Shown here one piece after another: positions 55,545 to 64,000 of a stretch of DNA of 64,000 bases (positions within the stretch are counted from its first letter, which is position 1; each line of letters begins with the position of its first letter). The stretch covers positions 1,820,501 to 1,884,500 of the forward strand of contig WPIO01000057.1 in NCBI GenBank assembly GCA_009760855.2, in the 5' to 3' direction. A program made the position numbers and the translations under genes. This stretch comes from Cristatella mucedo. Lineage: Eukaryota > Bryozoa > Phylactolaemata > Cristatellidae. The notes under the pieces were generated by a model. It saw only the letters and a program-made list of their open reading frames with translations. It did not search any database and was not told where the DNA came from.

Positions 55545-56290
55545 ATAATGATAATATCTCTGATAAAGCGCCCTCAGAGAACTCAATCTCTTTCTAGGTG
55601 CTTTAAAACTGTTGCAAAACAAGCACGATCTAATGGTTAGTGGTAGCATGCTCAATGAACAACAATAATAATAAGGTTAGGAGTGACATGCAGAGGGTCA
55701 GCATGCAAGTGTGGTTAGTGGCAGCATGCACAGTGTCAGCAAGCATAAGCACATAAAGGACGAACCATAGGGACCCACTAAATGCTGTCATAAATAGACG
55801 TACTTCTAGATATGGACAAGTCAGGAGATGTCGTGACGCAAGTCGGGAGTGAATTCCAGACTTTGGGAGCATACGACTTAAAGGCACGGTTTCTGAAGGA
55901 TTTGAGGTTTGTGTAGTTCGATTGTATCGCCAAGAGGGGCGGTGCACAGCTGTGGTCCGCCTGTGACGTGGCATGGACACAGGCCGGTAATCCGTCGGTA
56001 AAAAGATGGTGGACTCACCATCAGGGTCGGCCGGCTCACAGTTGTGGTCCCCCTAAATGAATCATCAAGGTCGACGAGGGGATGGGAGAAGTCGAGTCGA
56101 GGAGAGTCGAGTGGGAGAAGGGGGCGAAGGGAGCTGTGTGCGTCCTTCGGCTCTTCGCGTCGTGCAAAAGACTGCTAGCGTTGTTCATCGGCCGTCTTTC
56201 TGCTGTGTGAACCAAACGACAGTTTGTACTTGCTATAGGTAAACAGTTAGATTCCAAAATATGTGGTTTAGGTGTGCTGACTTAACTAAA
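55545..56290 (-). mobile_element. LINE-A 3' end with a GC-rich insert
   Basis: Reverse hairpin ('gataaagcgccctcagagaa'), 3' UTR and ORF end up to 'gatttgaggtttgtgtag' (55,916). After the insert at 55,917-56,233 it resumes with 'ggtaaacagttagattccaa'. Confidence 0.8.
55917..56233. mobile_element. Unclassified 317-bp insert
   Basis: GC-rich sequence absent from other LINE-A copies at this point. The flanks TGTAG and TATAG may be a 5-bp target duplication with one change. A direct repeat is visible ('cagctgtggtccgcct' near 55,947 and 'cagttgtggtccccct' near 56,039). No terminal inverted repeat was recognised. Confidence 0.5.
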
Positions 56291-56743
56291 TCCTTATCGG
56301 AACTAAATCCGAAGTGGTTCTAATTGCATTTACATTCGTATTAAAGTTACCATTCAAGGTTTCGCCGTCAACATTCACGTAATTAGTTCACATATTTCTC
56401 GAGATCAGCACCTTATAGTCGCTGGTTGGTAAATTAAATACTGCAGGATTGCTATCAATTATTAGGTTACTATCTCACTTTCTGTTAACTGCATCATCAT
56501 CAACGACTAAATCGTCTATGTTTTGTAGTATATTGTTCCATCGTATTGAGAGGACCGAATAATATTTCACAATATTTTAAACAAAGTTCTCATGGGAGCC
56601 GATCCCTTCCAAAAATCTTATATTTTAGGAATATTAGCAAGTCTAGTCTATTAAATGAGTACCGAACAATATATAGAAGTTATTACTGGCTAAACTACTT
56701 CCATTGCTTACGTTAGTCACTATCTTACTTTGTGCTATAATAA
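56291..56743. other. No recognisable feature
   Basis: AT-rich sequence between repeats. Nothing assignable. Confidence 0.4.
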
Positions 56744-57482
56744 TGCACCAGGCTGGGTTCGGTTGGCTGGGACCGGACGGCTACAGTGAGGGTTAGGGTC
56801 AACGGCTAGGCCGGGGTCGGACCCTACGGCATGGCCGGATGTATGCGGTGACGTGAGGTCATCGGGGCTCTTGGGTACGGGAAGTTGGCCAAGTAAGTCA
56901 TGGCGTTGGAGGCTCTCGGTCTCGCCGAGTTATGCACCTGGATTCGTGCAGGCGTGCTCCGGCGATGCTGCTACGCACGCAAGGGAACTAGTACCCAAGG
57001 CCCGAGCGGAGCTGGAAAGCTCGCTCGTTGTTGACTTGTTTATACCGCGTCCCCCCTCGTGTAGTGTGTTCGTGACCCCCCCCCCCGTGTGTTGGCGTCT
57101 TTCGGTGGAAGCTTACGACTGTGGTAGTTGTCGACTCGGACTAGCCAGCAGTTAATCAGCCAGCCGGGTTTTGGACGGCGTACGCTCGTACTGTTGGATT
57201 CGGAGTCGGTACAACGACAGGACTGCTGAAGCCGACTGACCCCAACTAACACGTTTGTTCGCGCTTGCTGCGTCGTCTTGCGCCCCCGTAGTGTACTGTG
57301 TATAGGACCATCCCTGTAGACTTTTTTAGTTGCTCTGTTGTTGGCGCATGCATTAATATAAATAGGTTTAACCTGACGGCCGCTCGTCTTACCCTAGCTC
57401 GGCGGCATGGCGAGCGGCAGCGTGGCCGGAGTATGGCGGGGTTTGGCGGGAAATAGCCTTTGACCCCTGGAACCCGGCTACA
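56744..57482. mobile_element. Candidate second solo LTR
   Basis: 739-bp GC-rich block in AT-rich surroundings. It begins TGCACCAGG and ends CGGCTACA, the same terminal style as the LTR at 53,179. Flanks are ATAA and ATAG, an imperfect 4-bp match. Internal sequence does not visibly match the other LTR, so the family may differ. A run of C lies near 57,077-57,085. Confidence 0.45.
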
Positions 57483-57544
57483 ATAGTAAGCGACCTTGCT
57501 TCGGAAAAAGGCATCAATCTACTTCCCTTGACAGATACCTGAAA

Positions 57545-57770
57545 TCGATTAATCGCCGACTATAAATCGCCAGACATCTAGTCCTTTGGACCATATTGCC
57601 ACTGTCCTGCTTCTACAATGCACTGATCTGCTGCTGCCGTGCAAAATTAACATTGTTAATATGTCATTAGATTCAGGTCATGTCCTATTACCTCTTAAAA
57701 AGGCTGTAGTCAGGCCGATACTCAAGAAAGCCACTTTGGATCAAAAGAACTTGAGTAACTTCCACCCAGT
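57545..57770 (+). mobile_element. LINE-A, left part of a copy split by its own family
   Basis: Reverse-transcriptase start: 'LDHIATVLLLQCTDLLLPC' (one residue differs from 'LDPIPTVLLLRCIDLLLPC' of the 28-kb copy), then 'KKAVVRPILKKATLDQKNLS'. It breaks at 'ttccacccagt' (about 57,770) and continues near 58,131. Confidence 0.85.
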
Positions 57771-58130
57771 TCGTATGCTCCCAAAGCCTGGAACTCCCTC
57801 CCGACCTGCGTCAGAACATCCCCCGACCTGACCACATTTAAAAGGAACTTAAAAACACACCTATTTAGGACAGCATTTAGTGGGTCCCTGTGATTCGACC
57901 TTCACGTGCTTATGCGTGCTGACACTGTGCATGCTGCCACTAACCACATTTGCATGCTGACCCTGTGCATGTCACCCCTAACCATGTTATTCATTTTGTT
58001 TGTTCTTCAAGCATGATTTTACTTACAATTCGATTGCATTTTCCTTTGCAGCAAATGTAAAGCGCCTAGAAAGAGATTAAGTTCTCTGAGGGCGCTTTAT
58101 CAAGTACATTATTATTATTATATTATTAGT
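57771..58130 (+). mobile_element. LINE-A 3' end inserted in LINE-A, same orientation
   Basis: 'tcgtatgctcccaaagcctg' through 'SLPTCVRTSPDLTTFKRN'-type sequence (read in a shifted frame relative to the host), 3' UTR, intact hairpin and an ATT tail. It makes a false in-frame fusion of host and insert at 57,770. Confidence 0.85.
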
Positions 58131-58950
58131 ATGTCCCTAGTAAAGGCACTCGAACGAGTCGTGGAAGACCAGCTCAACTCACATATTGAAACTTAAACCT
58201 TGCTAGCAACTTCCAGTCTGGCTTTTTAAACGTAATCACTCCGCAGAATCAACATTGCTTCGGGTGTACAGCGACCAATTTAGGAATGCAGACATGGGTA
58301 GAGTATCTCTCCTTGCTTCGCTCAATCTTTCGGCAGCTTTTGAGACTATCGATCCCTTCTTGAGCTCCTCTCGCCATCGCCTGTGCATCGTTGGCATCGT
58401 TGCATTGCAATGATCCAGGCTATATCTCAGTGGAAGACTAGAGAGTGCTGATGTGAATGGACAAAGATCGTCGGATGAACCTCTAAAATATGGGGTACCT
58501 CAACAGTTCCGTGCTTCGTACTGTTCTTTTCACGGTTTATACTCTTCTTCTTGCCGAGGTGATTGCTTAGCACAATCTAGGCTTTCACTTTTATGCAGAC
58601 TACTCTCAGTTGTACCTTTGCTTTGATCCCGCCCAGCCATCCATCGCGTTGAATTATCTCTCAACTCCCTTGCTGCATGTATTGATGACGTCTGCACGTG
58701 GATGGTAGCACGTTTTCTTAAATTCATTAGCTCTTAAATTCATTAGCGACAAAAACCTACTTTCTAGTTATGGGAAAACCAAATGTAATTCAGAAATTGG
58801 AAGGGCTAACACTCGAAATCGGCTGTGCCAGCATATCTCCTGCTGAATTTGCATGAAATCTTAGCGTCGTGTTCTAAAGCGACCTTTCATTAGAGTGCTT
58901 AGAACGAAATTGAGTTCTCAGATGGCACTATATCCACGCATTAATATTGT
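58131..58950 (+). mobile_element. LINE-A, right part of the split copy
   Basis: 'ctagtaaaggcactcgaacg' resumes the 'LSKTLERVV' segment. Remnants of 'LNLSAAFETID', 'GVP' and the YADD region (about 58,585, 'FYADYSQLYLCFD', second D lost) follow to the 'SARNL' segment near 58,860. Then a tail-like 'gtgcttagaacgaaattgag' ends near 58,950, implying an internal deletion of the ORF end and most of the 3' UTR. Confidence 0.8.
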
Positions 58951-59265
58951 TATTATTTTTAGTAGTAGCATGGAGGCCACCCGAGGCGCATCAGTGAGAT
59001 TACGTTTTTCAATTACTAAGACTGGAAAACAGCCTGGACAATGAGAGCATGACCTGGGCAATGAACGTCTATTGACTAGCGCCGTTGCTAGTAGAAGTGC
59101 TCCTATCAAGCTCACGGTTCAATTTGGCAAGCAGACGCATTACCTTTCAGTTACACCGTTACACTGTGTCATAAAGCCATTGACCAAGATAGTCCGTTTT
59201 TGTCCAGACAAAATTCACATATTTTTTAGTATTTAGAGACTGGCCAGCAGTGAACATCCTTTCCG
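58951..59265. other. No recognisable feature
   Basis: Short stretch after a LINE-A tail. No gene or repeat seen. Confidence 0.4.
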
Positions 59266-60420
59266 ATGCAGGTATTGTTGTAACGCCGAAGGCTCGGCGG
59301 AGTATACTTAACCTGCCGCTTACCTAGCGGCGTAACCCAGCGCTGATGCCGTTCGGTGCGCGTCTACGCGCAATAAGCAGGCCGCCACGCAAAAGAGAGT
59401 TTCTGGCGCTGACCTACTTATCGTTACTAAAGGGGGTCGTGAGTCCACGGCATGAATCGGAAAGCGAGACACAAATTGGGGATTTTACTGAGCTTTATTC
59501 GCAAGCGCACAAAGTCGCTGCGCATCTAGCCCAGTTTTATCTCCACACTCCTTACACGTCTCTCAACCGCACATGCACTCTTTTGGGGGAGAATACGTCC
59601 GCCGCACTTAGGCTACTTAAGTCTATTGTGGGGAATGACCCGAATGAGACGAGGAGCCCGAACCGGAGCCTAGACCCTGACTGGAGAATTAGGGCTCCGC
59701 TTCCACCTTGCGGCAGGAATACCTCACACGTTACACCAAGCACTCTTGCGGAAGAAACACGCCTCCACACTTAGGTACCTACGTCTCTAGTGGGAACGGC
59801 CCAAATAGACAAAGGAGCCCGAACCAACGGAATATCTCACCCACCACACCAACTACGTCTAGCTCGCACCGGCAAACCCTTATGCCGAGACCTCGTGCGA
59901 GCGCGCACACACAAACACAAAAGAAAGACGAAATGCTAGCTCGAGCGAGATACGACCGTATTCGGTGGATTCCACCGAATCCTCCTGGCGCTGTCTCGTC
60001 CTGTCCCTTAATCGCAGGCGAAAAGCCCGCCCTCCTCCTTCGCTTTCAGAGAAACGAGTCCAACGGCGTTGAAACGGATCCGAAGATAAAGATGAGGCCC
60101 CAATGAGCGTCGCCCTATCATTATGTAACTAGCTTGGACAATGGGGTTGACAACCCAGCCAATATCAATCACCTCAGCGACCTCTGCGTCCCCTTGCTCA
60201 CAGCTCGAGAACACAAATGCTCTTCACCTACTTTTTTTTACTCTCACGGAAACCGTCCAGCAAATCTAGGTTGGCTGGCGGTGACAGCGACCTTCGGCAA
60301 GCGTTGCCCTTTTCTTAAATTGCTAGCCGGAACTATAGGGTTGACAGGCCAGCCAATATCAATTACCTCATTGCCCTACTACGATGGCTGCGTCCTCTTG
60401 CTCTAGGACAGAGGTGCTTC
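59266..60420. repeat. GC-rich block with two pairs of internal direct repeats
   Basis: About 1.15 kb, clearly richer in GC than its neighbours. One repeat pair of about 115 bp is offset by 161-165 bp ('gcactc' at 59,575 and 59,740; 'ggagcccgaacc' at 59,653 and 59,814). A second pair, offset by 194 bp, starts 'gttgacaacccagccaatat' at 60,146 and 'gttgacaggccagccaatat' at 60,340. Two plus-strand frames of 142 and 132 codons cross it but show no domain. It may be a non-autonomous element or an LTR. Confidence 0.55.
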
Positions 60421-61980
60421 ATTTTGAGCAATTCTCATGCGCTCTAAAACTGAGTCAGGCCGGCGCTGTGCTACATTATACTAACCGGACAGAGAGTTTA
60501 AATTCGTGGCATTAGGAGCCTATGGCTGGAGTACAATCTAATCCGTAAGTTTTGGCTATCTTGTAGAGTGCACGATCTTTTAGAGTATACGAAGGCAGGT
60601 ATAAGAAGGAGAAGCTCCTGGCGAATGCCTTGGTAACGACGCTGGCACTATTTCTGCTCCCGACGCTCTCAACTTGGTTTCGGTTTCGGAGGGCAGCCAA
60701 AGGCGACCTAGGTGTGCAGCTGCAACACAATTCCAAATTGTCTTCTTACCAGAGCTAGGTTATTCATTTGTTCATTAGATAAACATTTAGACCTAAATAG
60801 TATAGCCCGTGCGATACGGCACCAGCTAAAACTATCGATTCTACTCAGTACACCAATCGATTACATTGTTACGTATATCCGGTGCAGCAATAACAACAGG
60901 AAGAATAGCCCTGGCAACGCTTAGCCGACTCCATAGATACCACACAAATCCCATCAGCCTTCAGCCTGGTTCCTAGTCATTCAGTGGTGAGCTTTGGTCT
61001 TAAATAGTTCGTTCATTCGAAACTGTGCTGGCAATTAAGGATGGCGCATGAACAAACGGTAAGTTTTATGGTGTATTCTTCATCCATTTCTGGAGCCGCG
61101 GATAGTCAGGACAACGGGCCAGTAGTCAAAGCACCATTGGAATGTAGCTGGAGATCCGAGCACGACGAATGCCTAGAGCTGCATTCTCTTACCACGCTCT
61201 ACGAGGCATGACCATTCGCTTACTTGTACTAGCTATGTGTGCAATGCATTTTAAGAGTAGGCATGCGTTGTCCGGCTTTAAAAACGGACACCTGACGAAG
61301 AGACAAGCTGGTTACCTGTCTTTCGCCAGCACTGGCGGCAAGCTATCGGCAAAGGCTAAAGCGTATTAATTGCGCAGTAGCTTCGGCAGGTGCAATTAGC
61401 AAGCCTTTTTTAATTTTTGGCTCTTGCGCCACACTATTTACATTTCATCCTAATAGAGATACCTTTAATCGTGACTGCTAGCTTTTGATGACCACTGCTA
61501 TCCAAAGAAACGTGGTATCACTAATACAAGACTCCTCCGACTACCAGGCGCTTAATTGAGCCGTCTGATTCTGAAACAAAGTCAGTGCATGCCTTTTATG
61601 AAGTGAAAGGCGAGCCATTAGTGCGTGTGATGATGTCCTAACTGCCTGTGTCTATCAAGTTTTGATATCTTTGTTGTAGACACCTCAGATGGGTCCAGGA
61701 GGCGTCCCGAAAGGTTCGAAGACGTCCGAGTTTTATCGGACTTTTACCATACCTGATCGATTTGAGAACCCCGGTATGCTTGCTCATTCTATCCAAGGAG
61801 CTCCTACGCCGACTCAGGCCTCTGCAATGTCCGATGCACATGGGCTGAATGATGGGCAAAAGATCCGTCAGCCACTCGTGGCCAAATACGCTCTGTGCAA
61901 CGCATTGATGCGGCCTGGGTCGGCGAGTGGGGCTCCTTGAATGACGTGTTCAATGACGGCTCTTTTTCTTCGTTTCGCAG
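60421..61980. other. No recognisable feature
   Basis: Several short frames (for example 61,689-61,940) without domains. If the candidate exon at 61,981 is real, this could be its upstream intron; it ends with a pyrimidine-rich 'ctctttttcttcgtttcgcag' (in parts). Confidence 0.35.
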
Positions 61981-62372
61981 GTGGTTGTTATATCCCAGGG
62001 AATGTCGTCTTTACATGTGCACTAGATATTCCTCAAACGCAGCCGATAAAGCAGTCGCCTGATGGTGTGTACACTTGTCCGTTTTATTTTTTTAGTCCTC
62101 GTTCTCGGGTGAATATTGCTATTTGTACTATAAATTCAGATGAAATTAATTTTTCCTGTGATGCTGATAGAGCTTGCAATGTCTCATATGGGGATTTCCT
62201 GTTGATTGCAATGTCCTACAAGAATCGGGATACAGTCAGACTTACTAGAAACCACAGCTGCTGCAATTCTCTTCATAAGCTCCTTTGCCTTCGCATCAAT
62301 GAAATGCTCCACGTTGATCGGCTTGCATTCTTGGAAACTAACATTATCGTTTTCGCTACGTTTCCCTTATGA
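61981..62372 (+). CDS. Candidate exon of an unknown cysteine-rich protein
   Basis: A good acceptor ('tttttcttcgtttcgcag') is followed by an open frame to 62,372. It reads 'GCYIPGNVVFTCALDI', 'DGVYTCPFYFFSPRSRV', 'NIAICTINSDEINFSC', 'DADRACNVSYGDFLLIAM'. The spaced cysteines and alternating hydrophobic residues suggest an extracellular beta-rich domain. The donor was not identified, so the true end may lie before 62,372. I do not recognise the family. It is on the opposite strand from, and upstream of, the kinase gene. Confidence 0.35.
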
Positions 62373-62398
62373 CCTCTTTTATTAGGTGTTTACATCAA

Positions 62399-62596
62399 GA
62401 TCAACTGCTCTCCTGACTCTGCTATGCTTCCCACTTTCTCTTTGTTGCGTGAGACGAAGTCTGTTGGCTACCGAATGAGTACCGAAAGCCGCTTAGGCTG
62501 TGAGTGCGCAATACAAAACTCTCCTGCCTAACACCCACGTGGTCTTTATGACTTTATGGAGTTACAGACGGAGATACATTTCATTACATTACAAAG
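62399..62596 (+). mobile_element. LINE-B 3' end, short
   Basis: 'caactgctctcctgactctg', 'gttggctaccgaatgagtac', 'ctcctgcctaacacccac' and the tail 'ggagatacatttcattacat'. An extreme 5' truncation, well preserved. Confidence 0.88.
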
Positions 62597-63374
62597 CACG
62601 CCTTAAGGCAATTGTAGTAAAGTAACTGAGTGCACGAGTTTAGTGCAAGTGTGTACATTCTTTGTATATTAAGCAAGCCGCATCACTAACGAGAGTCGTT
62701 CGAGAGGGCGTTGATTGGAAGCTACTTCCATTTTTGTAGAGTATTTTCAGGGATATGAACAAAAGCCAATCCATCCCATGTACAGAACCACTGCATCGGA
62801 TTATGGAGGCAAAGCCCCATCAGTTCACACCATGCCAACAAGTTTTCATTGTATGTCTCAAAAGTTTACAAACGTAAGTATGTAATCTTAGCCCTGCGCA
62901 TTAGACTCGTGTGGAATTCTGCATAAACGTATTTTCTTTGAAACTCGTGAACTTCAAAGTTTGCAATTTTAAGTGTCTCAAACTTTGACAGGGTTCCCGA
63001 ACACAGGCGAATTACCTCAATTGAGGAAAATGGAGACTTTGGGATTGTGAAGGCGAAAAATGTGAACAGTTTTTTTCTGAGACCATCAAGTTCATCTACT
63101 CATTAATCGCCCCCTCGATCAAGAGTAACTTGCTACTTATTATGAAATTAGCTCCTCTTTAGAACTCATCAGTATGACACTTTAACTATTCAGCTAGTTC
63201 TTTGAAGTCTATAGATAATTCGTTTAACAGATAGCCCGGGGTCATCCTCTAAAGAGTTCCCTAGATAGTCCTGATCAAAAAGGAAAAGATGCATATCAAA
63301 GGTAATAACTTGGGGTCACAAAAATTGACTTGTTTGATCAGCTTCTGTAATACTACAGTGGACCCTTCGCGAAC
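62597..63374. other. No recognisable feature
   Basis: AT-rich; no supported gene or repeat. Confidence 0.4.
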
Positions 63375-63662
63375 ATGCTGTGAAACTCACTTCCTCAATT
63401 CTTACATAACGACATCTGCTTTCCTGCTACCGACTGCGGCATATCCTTTCCAGTCATTCTGAGCAGCTCATTTCATGCTACTTACTACCTTAGCTGCCCT
63501 CCTGACTCACTCATGGTTCTCACTTTCTCTTCGTTGCGTGAAATGAGGTCTGTTGGCTACCAAGTGCTTACGAAAAGCTGCTTAGGCTTTGCGTGCGCTA
63601 TGTTTTACTCTTGGATAGTCTTTGTGGAGTTTCAGATCGAGATACATTACTTTACGTTACGC
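63375..63662 (+). mobile_element. LINE-B 3' end, older
   Basis: Follows LINE-B from 'ctcacttcctcaattcttac' through 'cagctgccctcctgactc'-type sequence and 'tctgttggctaccaagtgct' to 'gatacattactttacgttac', with more changes than the copy at 62,399. Confidence 0.8.
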
Positions 63663-64000
63663 TCTACATTCCACAATTGCGATATTCGCTAAGTGCTCTT
63701 TGGAGTTAAATAAAGCTTGCCTGGTTTATTATTGTCGGAGGATATACTATATGGTCCATCAATACATAGCATTCTTGTTCTCTTCCTGCAGCACCTCGGT
63801 GTATGTGGGATGTACAGAAATCACTCGCTGAACACTTCTGAGGACAAGAGCAAAGTATAACCGAGCGATCTGTAAAGAGACGAAGGAAAGAGCACCAGTC
63901 AAGCACGACAGACTGCCAGCACGCTTTTCGGACGCCAGTGACTGCTACTATTACGAGGAGCAGCAGTCAGCTGACTGTTCTCAAGCCACCTCAAGTCTTT
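63663..64000. other. No recognisable feature
   Basis: Window end. Two short opposite frames (66-69 codons) without domains. Confidence 0.4.

Overview
This is animal nuclear DNA. It has spliced exons with GT/AG borders, kilobase introns, long dinucleotide and trinucleotide repeats, and a heavy load of mostly 5'-truncated non-LTR retrotransposons. A short hAT element at 40,930-41,118 looks like the horizontally transferred SPIN family, which I recall being reported from tetrapods, a triatomine bug and a pond snail. With the L2/CR1-like LINEs and tRNA-derived SINEs, this is compatible with a mollusc or another invertebrate. The species cannot be named from sequence alone.

The only well-supported host gene is a TBK1/IKK-epsilon-like protein kinase on the minus strand, from an ATG at 51,758 to a TGA at 7,756 (about 44 kb). 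I located 15 coding exons by hand. Joined at GT/AG borders their reading phases close, giving about 789 codons against 729 for human TBK1. The order is kinase domain (exons at 51.7, 42.5, 41.5, 39.6, 39.2 and 33.0 kb), ubiquitin-like domain (33.0 to 31.2 kb), helical scaffold/dimerisation region (31.0 to 10.1 kb) and a low-complexity C-terminal tail (8.1 to 7.8 kb). One kinase-lobe exon between 39,095 and 33,004 seems to be missing from my model. In known animals this kinase acts downstream of nucleic-acid sensors such as cGAS-STING.

The rest is mostly repeats. LINE-A is an L2/CR1-like family with a 3' hairpin and an (ATT)n end; its longest copy is at 27.6-30.5 kb. LINE-B is a second family with a CATTA-rich end. 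SINE-A and SINE-B are tRNA-derived. SINE-B carries a LINE-A-like tail, so the two were probably mobilised together. There is also a decayed Tc1-like transposon (5,024-6,597), one convincing solo LTR (53,179-53,953) and a second candidate (56,744-57,482). Many insertions are nested, so relative ages can be read directly.

The right-hand 12 kb, upstream of the kinase, is mainly repeats and unassigned sequence, with one cysteine-rich candidate exon at 61,981-62,372. No rRNA, functional tRNA, CRISPR array or bacterial gene was seen. Exon borders come from splice motifs and phase only. Repeat borders are approximate unless a duplication or terminal repeat is cited.
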